Shown here piece by piece: positions 37,618-46,159 of a stretch of 64,000 nt of DNA. Both the position numbers and the translations under genes were made by a program. The stretch is taken from the NCBI GenBank assembly GCA_017644105.1, contig JAEPMD010000011.1:5145-69144 (forward strand), given 5' to 3'. Every line of letters starts with the position of its first letter. Position 1 is the stretch's first letter. Source of the DNA: Rhizobiaceae bacterium. Its GTDB lineage: Bacteria; Pseudomonadota; Alphaproteobacteria; Rhizobiales; Rhizobiaceae. The notes below the pieces were generated by a model. It was given only the letters and a program-made list of their open reading frames with translations, was not told the origin of the DNA and did not search any database.

Positions 37618-38835
37618 ATGTCTGAAACGCACCAACGTCCTCACACATTTATTCGCCACGATGGTGGTAAAGCAAATCTGCCATTTTCTGATCAGGAATA
37701 TGAGCGCAGATTGGCCAAACTTCGCAAGATTATGGCAGACAAAGATATCCCTGCCGTGCTGCTTACATCCATGCACAATGTCGCTTATTATTCGGGCTTT
37801 TTATATTGCGCCTTTGGGCGGCCATATGGATGCATTGTCACCCACGACCGTTGCGTGACGATTTCAGCCAATATTGATGCAAGCCAGCCATGGCGTAGAT
37901 CTTTCTCCGAAAACGTTATCTACACGGATTGGCAGCGGAACAATTTCTATATTGCTGTGCGCGATATCTTGGGTGATATCAAACGCATCGGCATTGAAGA
38001 TGATCATATTACGCTTGCCGTGCGTAAAACGCTTCTCGATTTTCTGCCAAATATCGAACTTGTTGATGTTGCGCCGGAAACCATGTTTGCGCGCATGGTC
38101 AAATCGGATGAAGAAATTGCGTTGATCAAAGAAGGTGCGCGTATTGCTGATATCGGTGGTGCTGCGGTTAAAGGCGTGATTTTTGAGGGTCAGCGAGAGA
38201 TCGATATTGCTATGGCGGGACGAAACGCCATGGAACTTGAGATTGCCAATAGCCATCCTGACAGCGAGTTGCGTGACAATTGGGTTTGGTTCCAATCTGG
38301 CATTAATACTGATGGCGCACATAATCCGGTGACCACGCGCCAATTTGAGCGCGGCGACATTTTAAGTTTGAACGCATTTCCAATGATTTCAGGTTATTAC
38401 ACTGCACTTGAACGGACATTGTTTTTTGGCGAACCTGATGCTGAATCGTTGCGTCTTTGGGAGGCAAATGTTGCGGCCCATGAATTGGGGCTGTCTTTGA
38501 TCAAGCCGGGTATTAAATGTTCAGAGATTTGCGCTGAACTTAATAAATTCTTTGCGAGCGAAAATCTTCTGCAATATCGTTCATTCGGCTATGGCCACTC
38601 GTTCGGGGTACTTTCGCACTATTATGGTCGAGAAGCCGGGCTGGAACTTCGCGAAGATATCGACACCGTTTTGGAGCCTGGGATGGTTGTATCTATGGAA
38701 CCAATGATTTGGGTGCCAGAAGGTCAGCCAGGTGCAGGTGGTTATCGCGAGCATGATATTCTGGTCATCGGTGAAGATAAGGTCGAAAATATCACGAAAT
38801 TCCCTTACGGTCCTGAGCACAATATCGTCTTGTAA
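37618..38835 (+). CDS. Creatinase (creatine amidinohydrolase)
   Basis: A 405-residue 'pita-bread' fold enzyme that hydrolyses creatine to sarcosine and urea without a metal. Length and sequence follow Pseudomonas creatinase closely: the carboxylate-binding FGRPY (Phe67, Arg69), the catalytic His in DGAHNPVTT (His235), TALERT with Glu265, and the C-terminal GHSFGVLSHYYGREAGLELRE and SMEPM segments. Metal-ligand residues of M24 aminopeptidases are not preserved as a set, which supports creatinase over a peptidase. The start ATG has GGAGA six bases before it. It meets the eamA-type gene tail to tail with no spacing. A promoter with an inverted repeat precedes it. Confidence 0.88.
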   Translation: MSETHQRPHTFIRHDGGKANLPFSDQEYERRLAKLRKIMADKDIPAVLLTSMHNVAYYSGFLYCAFGRPYGCIVTHDRCVTISANIDASQPWRRSFSENVIYTDWQRNNFYIAVRDILGDIKRIGIEDDHITLAVRKTLLDFLPNIELVDVAPETMFARMVKSDEEIALIKEGARIADIGGAAVKGVIFEGQREIDIAMAGRNAMELEIANSHPDSELRDNWVWFQSGINTDGAHNPVTTRQFERGDILSLNAFPMISGYYTALERTLFFGEPDAESLRLWEANVAAHELGLSLIKPGIKCSEICAELNKFFASENLLQYRSFGYGHSFGVLSHYYGREAGLELREDIDTVLEPGMVVSMEPMIWVPEGQPGAGGYREHDILVIGEDKVENITKFPYGPEHNIVL

Positions 38836-39729
38836 TTAGTTCGTATTCACGCGGAGTTTGGTGCCAAGCCAGACGCTGATCACCACAAGCCCTGCGAAGA
38901 TGAAAACTTCAAATTCCAGGGCTTCGGAAACCAAAACGCTCGATGCAATGATCGTGAGGAACAATTGCAGCAGCTGGATTTGTGAAGCACGCGCAATACC
39001 GGCGAGCTGCATGCCGCGATACCAGGCGAAAAATCCAATCAGCTGCGAGAAGAACGCGACGTAAAACAGCGCGAAGGTGGATTTCACATTGTTGGTCAGG
39101 TCTGGCAGCGGCACGAAAAATGCGGCAATGATCAGAATTGGCAGCGCTGCGAAAATCACCCAGCAGCTGACTTGCCATCCGCCAAGGCTTTTAGCGAGCT
39201 TGCCGCCGAAAACATAGCCTGTGGATGCGAGCAAAACTGAAATGAACAGATAGACATGGCCGATCTGCGGCGCGCCATTTGTTTGCTTGATGACAAAGAA
39301 AAGTGTGACGGCAGTCCCAATAATGCTGACGAGCCAGAATGCGGGCGAGGGGCGTTCTTTGGTAATGATGGCGCTCATGACTGTTGTTGTCAGCGGCAAT
39401 AACCCAACCACAATCGCACTATGAGAGGAGGGGACGGTTTGCAGCCCCAAGGCTAGGAACCCCGGAAAGCCAAATACGGTGCCACCGGCGCAAAAGGCCA
39501 AATCCCGCCATTGGTGTAGATTGGGAAATTTGGGGCGGTAGATGAGCAATATTGTGCCGGATAACATACAAGCAATTAATCCACGCCAAACCACAAGCTG
39601 AGTGGGTTCAAATTGCACGATCGCGATCTTTGTCACCGGTAGGGTAAGGCTGAACATTAAAACACCGAGAAAGCTCCAGAATAGACCTGCGCCAACAGTG
39701 GTTGATTTGCTTGAAAATGAATTTGCCAA
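38836..39729 (-). CDS. EamA/DMT family transporter
   Basis: A 297-residue inner-membrane protein with about ten transmembrane helices in two EamA repeats (first begins FWSFLGVLMFSLTLPVTK; second TGYVFGGKLAKSLGGW). Drug/metabolite transporters of this type often export amino acids or related compounds; the substrate cannot be predicted. Its stop codon abuts that of the creatinase gene, and its start faces pdxJ across a 162-base divergent region. Confidence 0.9.
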   Translation of the reverse strand: MANSFSSKSTTVGAGLFWSFLGVLMFSLTLPVTKIAIVQFEPTQLVVWRGLIACMLSGTILLIYRPKFPNLHQWRDLAFCAGGTVFGFPGFLALGLQTVPSSHSAIVVGLLPLTTTVMSAIITKERPSPAFWLVSIIGTAVTLFFVIKQTNGAPQIGHVYLFISVLLASTGYVFGGKLAKSLGGWQVSCWVIFAALPILIIAAFFVPLPDLTNNVKSTFALFYVAFFSQLIGFFAWYRGMQLAGIARASQIQLLQLFLTIIASSVLVSEALEFEVFIFAGLVVISVWLGTKLRVNTN

Positions 39730-39835
39730 AGATACTTACCCCTTCATCAGGAGCAAATGCATACATTGAAAATATCCAATAAGCTATGGATTTATCGATC
39801 AAAAATTTTTGTGAGAATGATCAAATTTTGTTAGT

Positions 39836-39851
39836 ATTCAATAGATTGAAT
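39836..39851. promoter_or_regulatory. Inverted repeat in the eamA/pdxJ divergent region
   Basis: ATTCAAT-AG-ATTGAAT, perfect 7-base arms, 41 bases before pdxJ in otherwise very AT-rich DNA. It could be an operator for either gene; AT-rich palindromes also arise by chance. Confidence 0.3.
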
Positions 39852-39891
39852 TTCAACTATATAGAACGCAATTATAATTAGGTTTGAGCCA

Positions 39892-40641
39892 ATGCCTGCG
39901 AAACTATCTGTGAACTTAAACGCTGTTGCGCTACTGAGAAATAGGCGTGATTTGCCTTGGCCGAGTGTCGTGGGATTGGGGCGTATTGCACTTGAAGCAG
40001 GTGCACATGGGCTAACAGTTCACCCGCGACCCGATCAGCGTCACATTCGTTTTTCTGATCTGGCACCATTGCGAGCGCTGATTGATGATGAATTTCCCGA
40101 TGCTGAGTTTAACATTGAAGGTTACCCGACTGAGGATTTTTTGGATCTTGTTGAAGAACATCAACCGGAACAAGTGACCCTGGTTCCTGATCATCCAAGT
40201 CAGGCGACATCTGATCACGGATGGGATTTTATCGCCCAACATAATACGCTTGTGCCGGTGATCGCGCGGCTCAAATCTAACCAGTTCCGCGTATCGTGTT
40301 TTTGCGACCCGGATGCGAGCACGGAACAGGTTGAATTAGCAGCACGAGCAGGTGCGGATCGGATTGAGCTTTACACAGGTCCTTATGGCGGGACTTTTGA
40401 TGATCCAAAGGCAGCAAAAAAACGGCTCGCTGATCTTGAGCGAACTGCGAAACTTGCCGCCGTTTATCGAATGGATGTGAATGCCGGCCATGATCTAACC
40501 GTTGAGAATATGCCTGGATTGGCCAAAGCTGTGCCCAACCTGCTTGAAGTCTCTATCGGCAATGGTCTGACTGCTGATGCATTGGAATATGGCATGGCCG
40601 AAAGTGTGAAGCGGTTTTTGAAGTCCTGCGGCTGGTCATAA
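39892..40641 (+). CDS. pdxJ: Pyridoxine 5'-phosphate synthase
   Basis: Last step of the DXP-dependent vitamin B6 pathway: joins 1-deoxyxylulose 5-phosphate and 3-amino-2-oxopropyl phosphate. The 249-residue TIM barrel starts [16 protein letters not shown] and contains [24 protein letters not shown] (catalytic Glu/His region) and the ending [12 protein letters not shown]. The many PLP enzymes in the cell, including the aminotransferase at 48.3 kb, depend on this product. It ends in a terminator shared with bfr. Confidence 0.96.
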   Translation: MPAKLSVNLNAVALLRNRRDLPWPSVVGLGRIALEAGAHGLTVHPRPDQRHIRFSDLAPLRALIDDEFPDAEFNIEGYPTEDFLDLVEEHQPEQVTLVPDHPSQATSDHGWDFIAQHNTLVPVIARLKSNQFRVSCFCDPDASTEQVELAARAGADRIELYTGPYGGTFDDPKAAKKRLADLERTAKLAAVYRMDVNAGHDLTVENMPGLAKAVPNLLEVSIGNGLTADALEYGMAESVKRFLKSCGWS

Positions 40642-40672
40642 AAAAAAGCCCCTGCGGATGCAGAGGCTTTTC
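40639..40672. terminator. Bidirectional terminator between pdxJ and bfr
   Basis: AAGCCCCTGC, loop GGAT, GCAGAGGCTT with one mismatch. On the minus strand it is followed by a run of T, so it is strongest for bfr; on the plus strand TTTT follows the stem for pdxJ. Confidence 0.75.
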
Positions 40673-40693
40673 AAGCATCAAATCTTAGTGCAT

Positions 40694-41179
40694 TTATTCA
40701 GCAGCATTTGCTGGTTGTGCGTTGAGTTGTCCATATTTTTCAACACCAATATTTTCCAGCAGCTCAAGCTGTGTTTCGAGGAAATCAATGTGTCCTTCTT
40801 CATCAGCAAGAAGATCATCAAAGAGCTTCATGGACACGAAATCACCTTCGGCTTCACAGATTTTGCGTGATTCAGAATAAGACTTGCGCGCTGTATATTC
40901 GCCTTCAAGATCAGCCTCGAGAACTTCTTTGATGTTTTGACCAATGCTAAGCGGCGCGATGGTTTGCATATTTGGATGACCACCTAAGAAGATAATACGA
41001 TCAATGATCTTATCCGCATGCTGCATTTCTTCGATGGATTCTTCGCGTTCTTTTTGCGCTAACAAACCAAAGCCCCAGTCGCCTAACAGGCGATAATGCA
41101 GCCAATATTGGTTCACAGCACCCAGTTCTAAGAACAAAGCTTCGTTTAATCGTTCAATTACTTTTGCGTTGCCTTTCAT
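40694..41179 (-). CDS. bfr: Bacterioferritin
   Basis: Heme-containing iron-storage protein (161 residues; 24-mer shell). All six ferroxidase ligands are at the standard positions: Glu18, Glu51, His54, Glu94, Glu127 and His130, and the heme-binding Met52 is present. The C-terminus carries a short Ala/Asn/Gln extension. Upstream lies a perfect Irr-type box, so expression should be repressed when iron is scarce. The ferredoxin that releases stored iron (bfd) is the next gene upstream on the same strand but has its own promoter. Confidence 0.97.
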   Translation of the reverse strand: MKGNAKVIERLNEALFLELGAVNQYWLHYRLLGDWGFGLLAQKEREESIEEMQHADKIIDRIIFLGGHPNMQTIAPLSIGQNIKEVLEADLEGEYTARKSYSESRKICEAEGDFVSMKLFDDLLADEEGHIDFLETQLELLENIGVEKYGQLNAQPANAAE

Positions 41180-41239
41180 GGCATAACCTCACTTCTGATT
41201 TTGAGCTATATCATAGTCAGGCAGATATTGTCTGGCTAC

Positions 41240-41256
41240 TTTAGAATAATTCTAAA
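41240..41256 (-). promoter_or_regulatory. Irr-type iron control element (ICE) at bfr
   Basis: TTTAGAATAATTCTAAA is a perfect 17-base palindrome matching the TTTAGAA-N3-TTCTAAA form of the Irr box known in rhizobia. It ends 61 bases before the bfr ATG and directly follows a TATAGT that could be the -10 element. Irr binding under iron limitation would repress iron storage. Confidence 0.8.
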
Positions 41257-41280
41257 CTATAGATTCAGGCGCGCAAAATC

Positions 41281-41298
41281 AACCCCTTAAAAGGGGTT
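41281..41298 (-). terminator. Perfect hairpin between bfd and bfr, probable bfd terminator
   Basis: AACCCCTT and AAGGGGTT around two bases form a perfect 8-pair stem 35 bases after the bfd stop. The following sequence on the minus strand (GATTTTG) is only partly T-rich, so termination may be incomplete. Confidence 0.45.
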
Positions 41299-41332
41299 CT
41301 CACCAATTATCTTTGCGAATGATTCCTAACTA

Positions 41333-41653
41333 TTAGGCGGTTTTGCGTGCCATCATTTGGCGGTGTTTCGCCAGCATTCGAGCAGTTTCACAAGCTTGGT
41401 GATGCTCTTTAAGTTTGGCGACGAAAGTGATGATGTCAGCGGAAGGGGTTTGCTGTTCTTCGTGGAACTTTTCGGTTGTTGCAACAATAATATCAACGAC
41501 ACCAGGGAAGCAGCCACAGCACTTGCCGCGTTCGTTCATAGATTGATAGACCACACCTGGCACGATGAGGCGCCATGGGTCTTCCTTCAAAAGTTCTATA
41601 ATCGTATTTTCAATATCTCTCTTGGAGATAATATTGCAGCTACAAACAATCAT
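41333..41653 (-). CDS. bfd: Bacterioferritin-associated [2Fe-2S] ferredoxin
   Basis: Bfd-type protein (106 residues) that donates electrons to bacterioferritin so stored Fe(III) leaves as Fe(II). The cluster ligands are Cys4 and Cys6 (MIVCSC) and Cys45 and Cys48 (GKCCGC), with an additional Cys46. The C-terminal half is longer than E. coli Bfd (64 residues) and mostly helical. Its promoter carries a TGA-N9-TCA iron box in exactly the layout seen at fbpA, so it should be induced by iron limitation, opposite to bfr. Confidence 0.88.
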   Translation of the reverse strand: MIVCSCNIISKRDIENTIIELLKEDPWRLIVPGVVYQSMNERGKCCGCFPGVVDIIVATTEKFHEEQQTPSADIITFVAKLKEHHQACETARMLAKHRQMMARKTA

Positions 41654-41686
41654 TTTTACGTTCTTTGAACTTCATACACTCAAACA

Positions 41687-41701
41687 TGATTTTGTTAGTC
41701 A
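41687..41701 (-). promoter_or_regulatory. RirA/IRO-type iron box at bfd
   Basis: TGACTAACAAAATCA on the minus strand, inside a longer repeat with arms ACATGA and TCATGT. It begins one base after the -10 hexamer and shares ACATGACTAA with the fbpA box. Confidence 0.7.
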
Positions 41702-41702
41702 T

Positions 41703-41731
41703 GTTATGTGCCCATTTAAGGCTTTTGTCAA
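41703..41731 (-). promoter_or_regulatory. bfd promoter (sigma-70 type)
   Basis: On the minus strand TTGACA (41731-41726), 17 bases, CATAAC (41708-41703). Spacing and position relative to the iron box match the fbpA promoter. Confidence 0.6.
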
Positions 41732-41784
41732 ATCAATTGCGAATGGTTCCCATCTAATTATTTTTCAAAAACCAGATTTTGCTG

Positions 41785-41813
41785 TTGACCGGAGACTTAA
41801 GTTAAAATAATCA
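41785..41813 (+). promoter_or_regulatory. Promoter of the TetR-family gene
   Basis: TTGACC (41785-41790), 17 bases, TAATCA (41808-41813); the predicted start lies in the palindrome that follows. Confidence 0.5.
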
Positions 41814-41819
41814 AGAACC

Positions 41820-41833
41820 GTACCGTACGGTAC
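41820..41833. promoter_or_regulatory. Perfect palindrome, likely TetR autoregulatory operator
   Basis: GTACCGTACGGTAC is a perfect 14-base palindrome placed at the predicted transcription start and 14 bases before the GTG of the TetR-family gene, directly in front of its ribosome site AGGAG. Confidence 0.65.
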
Positions 41834-41847
41834 TTTAGGAGTGTTTT

Positions 41848-42510
41848 GTGCAAATAGTATCGATTTCAGAGCCGCAAGGCGTGTCGGACTTGGTTCTTAA
41901 TGAAGATCTGACGCCGCGTCAGCAGGAAGTGCTTGAGAGTGCTTTGGCTTTGCTTGTTGACGGCGGTGAAAAAGCGCTCACCACGGCAAAGATCGCCAGT
42001 GCATCTAATTGCTCCAAGGAAAGCCTTTATAAATGGTTTGGCGATCGCGATGGCCTATTGTCGGCGATGATGGCGTTTCAGGGAAGCAAAGTTGGCGCGG
42101 CTGTCGGGCAAGAAGATTTGGGTTCTGCCAAAGCTTTTAAAGATTATCTCATTCGGTTTGCGCGCGAATTGTTGTCAGTGCTGGCAGGGGATACGTCTTT
42201 GGCGCTCAACAGATTAGCGATCGGGCAGGCGAGTAATGATGCATCACCGCTTGGTCCGCTGCTCATTGAAAATGGGCGCGGGGTGATTGAGGCCAAAGCT
42301 GTTGGGTTTTTAAATTCAGCTGCTGAAAAGAATTACTTGCGTTTTGATGACGCCAGACAAACCTATCACATCCTTTATGGATTAATTGTTCGCGATGCAC
42401 ATGTGCGGCTCCTCTTGGGTGAGCGCCGTGAGCTCGTGATGAAAAATTTTGAGCGTGATGCTCAAACCGCAATTGCTCAATTTTACCAGCTTTATGGAGT
42501 TGAGGAATAG
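41848..42510 (+). CDS. TetR/AcrR family transcriptional regulator
   Basis: A 220-residue regulator with an N-terminal helix-turn-helix (VLESALALLVDGGEKALTTAKIASASNCSKESLYKWFGDRDGLLSAMM, about residues 28-75) and a variable helical ligand domain. The start is GTG with AGGAG six bases upstream. A perfect palindrome overlaps its promoter, pointing to autorepression. ilvC follows 83 bases downstream on the same strand with its own strong ribosome site; whether it is a target is unknown. Confidence 0.9.
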   Translation: MQIVSISEPQGVSDLVLNEDLTPRQQEVLESALALLVDGGEKALTTAKIASASNCSKESLYKWFGDRDGLLSAMMAFQGSKVGAAVGQEDLGSAKAFKDYLIRFARELLSVLAGDTSLALNRLAIGQASNDASPLGPLLIENGRGVIEAKAVGFLNSAAEKNYLRFDDARQTYHILYGLIVRDAHVRLLLGERRELVMKNFERDAQTAIAQFYQLYGVEE

Positions 42511-42554
42511 TTTTACGCCGTTCTGAAGGTGGAAGCAGATTGATGAAACGGTGA

Positions 42555-43613
<1,059 letters not shown>

Positions 43614-43637
43614 TCTTTGTGACATAAATTTGAGAAG

Positions 43638-43663
43638 GCCGCGTCATTTGATGCGGCTTTTTT
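43638..43663 (+). terminator. Intrinsic terminator of ilvC
   Basis: GCCGC and GCGGC arms extended through a TCA/TGA pairing, followed by six T, 24 bases after the ilvC stop. Confidence 0.85.
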
Positions 43664-43679
43664 CATGCGATATTTAAAG

Positions 43680-44552
43680 TCAGTGATGCGCTGGCAATTG
43701 CGTGACCGTTGTTAAGATTGCGGTGGCAACCAAAATGGCGCTAACGATACCAATCTCAAGCGCAATTGATCGCCGCAGCTTTATGGCGGCATCTGTTTGA
43801 CCTGCTTTAAGGCCCGGCACCAAACGTAACTTGTTCAAGGCCGCTAAGCTCAATAGTGAAAAAAACAGTAATATTTTGATGCCAAGTGTTTGGCCATATT
43901 CGCTCGTGAGGAGCTGGCTCGGGTTACCGAGCAAGATAAACGACATCACCACGCCAGCAACGAAAAGCGCACCAACAATGTATAAAGCCAATTGCCCAAA
44001 ACGATGCGATAGATCAGCAGCATCTGGTAGAGCGATTATACCGCTAGCTGCGCGATAAAGGGGTGCAAATGCACCCACCCAAAAAGCAATGCTGAGTAGG
44101 TGGATCATCAAGACCAGTTTCGCTAACGCTGGTTCGATATTGCTTAAGTGACCCATTTGAGTAAACGACCAAGTGACGAGTAGGCTTGCCACCAACCCGA
44201 TGATCTTCTGTGATTTACCTCTGAGATAAAAACAGATGAGCAGGAGTGCCAGACCGGAAATCCGGGTCATGGTGTTGGTGCCAATGGGACTATCGATAAT
44301 CACAAGAGCCATTTGATAATCAAACATACCGGCAATCCCTTCATCGTTAAACAGGCCGACATTTAAAGGGATTAGGGCGAGTGATGCGAGAATTGCGAAG
44401 ATGATCGCAAGCAAAGAAAACGGTATGGATATAATACGTGCATCAGGTTTTAGAAGCTGAGTAAATAGAAATGTACCAACGGCAATAAACGTGAAAATAT
44501 AGCCTATGAATTTTGCTAAAATGATCGATATCGACCAGATATCAAAATCCAT
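43680..44552 (-). CDS. copD: Copper resistance protein CopD family
   Basis: A 290-residue inner-membrane protein with about eight transmembrane helices. The segment HLLSIAFWVGAFAPLYRAA near the middle is the typical CopD/PcoD core, and conserved histidines (MGHLSN, MIHLLS, final LPAHH) are potential copper ligands. It starts 6 bases after copC on the same strand, forming a copC-copD pair thought to bring copper into the cytoplasm or handle it in the periplasm. Confidence 0.88.
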   Translation of the reverse strand: MDFDIWSISIILAKFIGYIFTFIAVGTFLFTQLLKPDARIISIPFSLLAIIFAILASLALIPLNVGLFNDEGIAGMFDYQMALVIIDSPIGTNTMTRISGLALLLICFYLRGKSQKIIGLVASLLVTWSFTQMGHLSNIEPALAKLVLMIHLLSIAFWVGAFAPLYRAASGIIALPDAADLSHRFGQLALYIVGALFVAGVVMSFILLGNPSQLLTSEYGQTLGIKILLFFSLLSLAALNKLRLVPGLKAGQTDAAIKLRRSIALEIGIVSAILVATAILTTVTQLPAHH

Positions 44553-44558
44553 AATGGG

Positions 44559-44903
44559 TTATCTCACTTTAAAGGGTATACTTCCCTTAATCGGATGTCC
44601 GTCATTACTCAGCGCACGCCAATAAACTGTATAGAAACCAGGAGCGAGTGGTTCTGATTTTACAATATGCTCCTTTTGTGGCGTGCTGTTGTTGGATAAA
44701 TCTAATTCGGTTTTAGCCCCGGCTTCAGTTTGAATGGTGATTTTCACAAGTTTGGCACTTTCGCCGAATGTGAACTGAAAGCTGTCAAATGCTGCGGGAA
44801 CGGTCTGACTTGTTGAAGGAACTGAACTTGTAAGCGGTGAATGCGCATTTGCAAAATAGACCATTAAAAGCGTGGATAAAATGATCAACAGTAATTGCCG
44901 CAT
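44559..44903 (-). CDS. copC: Periplasmic copper-binding protein CopC
   Basis: A 114-residue CopC. The start ATG has AGAGG six bases upstream; a longer frame upstream lacks such a signal. The signal peptide ends at ANA, giving a mature N-terminus HSPL whose His1 is the Cu(II) ligand of the family, and DGHPIKG near the end supplies the second histidine. No methionine-rich Cu(I) site is visible, so this is the Cu(II)-only type. It pairs with copD. Confidence 0.9.
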   Translation of the reverse strand: MRQLLLIILSTLLMVYFANAHSPLTSSVPSTSQTVPAAFDSFQFTFGESAKLVKITIQTEAGAKTELDLSNNSTPQKEHIVKSEPLAPGFYTVYWRALSNDGHPIKGSIPFKVR

Positions 44904-45141
44904 AGGACTACCTCTTTCAAAGATGTTTGATTTTCTAGTTTTATCTAGCTCTCGTTGATTTGCCAAGATCGGTGCATTTATAGTTAGGAGAAAGTTAACG
45001 ATCGGTCCCAACCTCTGACAAGGTCCAGTTAAATCACAATTAAGACTATCCTGTTAGTTTTAAAGCATATTCCACCAGATCACTGGTGTTTTTATTGGTA
45101 TTTTAATTGGTGCTGGGGGGTGCCCAGGAGTAGATCGTATT

Positions 45142-45990
45142 ATGATTTCAGCATTTGCCGGATTTCAACAATCCACCAATATTTCACTTCTTCAATCATC
45201 CCAGGAAAATGGCAACTCGCAAAAGAGTTCGCAGCCGCCTGGTCCGCGTAATGTTCTCAATGCCATCCAAAGCCATCAAGACGGTGCGCGGCAGTCATTT
45301 GACAAAGCCTCATCTCAAATCATCACTGCCTTCATGGATAGCTTGCAAAACCGCATTTCCGATGAGCCAGTTAAAGGTGGCAACAATGCCGGTACACTCA
45401 CAAGCCTAACAACGGCCGAGTTTGAAAGCACATTATCTGTGTCTGCCTATAAAGGTAACGGAAATGGTAGCTCTGTCAGCCTAGATCTTGAATCTTATGC
45501 TGGTCTATCCTTTTCCATGGAGCAGGAAAATGGGCGGTTAACCGGATTTAGCCTCAGCTTTGAAATGTCAACGTCATATGCCTTTGAAGGGACGAATAAA
45601 TATGGTGGTTTTCAAGCTCTGGAATATGAGAATACGCAATCTTTCAGCATTGATTTCTCAATTGGTGAAGATGAGGATGGCAATACGGTCACATCTTTCT
45701 CATTTGAACGTTCTGAAGTTACTCAAGCGTCTTATTTGTCCTTCGGTGATCAAAAAGGCCTCGGATTCGGCGCCGGAATTGGCAGTTTAAATGATATGGC
45801 CGCGCTGTTCGATGACAATGGAACAGAAACAGACTTTGATCAGGATGAAGGCGATAGTCCTTTAACGGCTGAAGCAGTCGTCGATCTTGAAATGGAAGCC
45901 GCTCTTGAGATTATGAAATCTATTGCAGAGGCAGCGCGAGACAATACGGTCAACAGCCTCTTTGGCGAAACTTATTATGATGACTTTTAA
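45142..45990 (+). CDS. Unidentified Ser/Asn-rich acidic protein
   Basis: A 282-residue protein I do not recognise. It has no signal peptide, transmembrane segment, Cys or Trp. Residues 1-60 are polar, Gln/Ser-rich and probably disordered; about 90-215 consist of alternating Ser/Phe/Leu beta strands (SVSLDLESYAGLSFSMEQ, SFSIDFSIGEDEDGN); the C-terminus is acidic and then helical, ending GETYYDDF. The composition (acidic, Cys-free, beta-rich) would suit a secreted or surface protein exported without a classic signal, but no export motif is clear. Monogenic with a strong downstream terminator; the ribosome site AGGAG is 11 bases from the ATG, rather far. Confidence 0.6.
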   Translation: MISAFAGFQQSTNISLLQSSQENGNSQKSSQPPGPRNVLNAIQSHQDGARQSFDKASSQIITAFMDSLQNRISDEPVKGGNNAGTLTSLTTAEFESTLSVSAYKGNGNGSSVSLDLESYAGLSFSMEQENGRLTGFSLSFEMSTSYAFEGTNKYGGFQALEYENTQSFSIDFSIGEDEDGNTVTSFSFERSEVTQASYLSFGDQKGLGFGAGIGSLNDMAALFDDNGTETDFDQDEGDSPLTAEAVVDLEMEAALEIMKSIAEAARDNTVNSLFGETYYDDF

Positions 45991-46018
45991 GTATTGATGT
46001 CAGCTACACTTATCACAG

Positions 46019-46050
46019 GGCCTCATTCACTTCAGATTGAGGCCTTTTTT
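46019..46050 (+). terminator. Intrinsic terminator of the Ser-rich protein gene
   Basis: GGCCTCA and TGAGGCC arms around 12 bases, then TTTTTT, 28 bases after the stop. Confidence 0.88.
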
Positions 46051-46159
46051 CATGCCATGTCTGGAAATGAATTTGAAGCGTCCACAATCGGACTTGCAGC
46101 GACTTGTGAATTGGCTAGGCTCTCACAAATAACGTGTCCAAAAGCATTGGGGAATCACT

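Noticed and set aside
37606-38835. Creatinase gene annotated as a generic M24 Xaa-Pro peptidase
   Set aside because: The full-length resemblance to creatinase, including FGRPY and DGAHNPVTT, favours the creatine hydrolase; a peptidase would need the five metal ligands.
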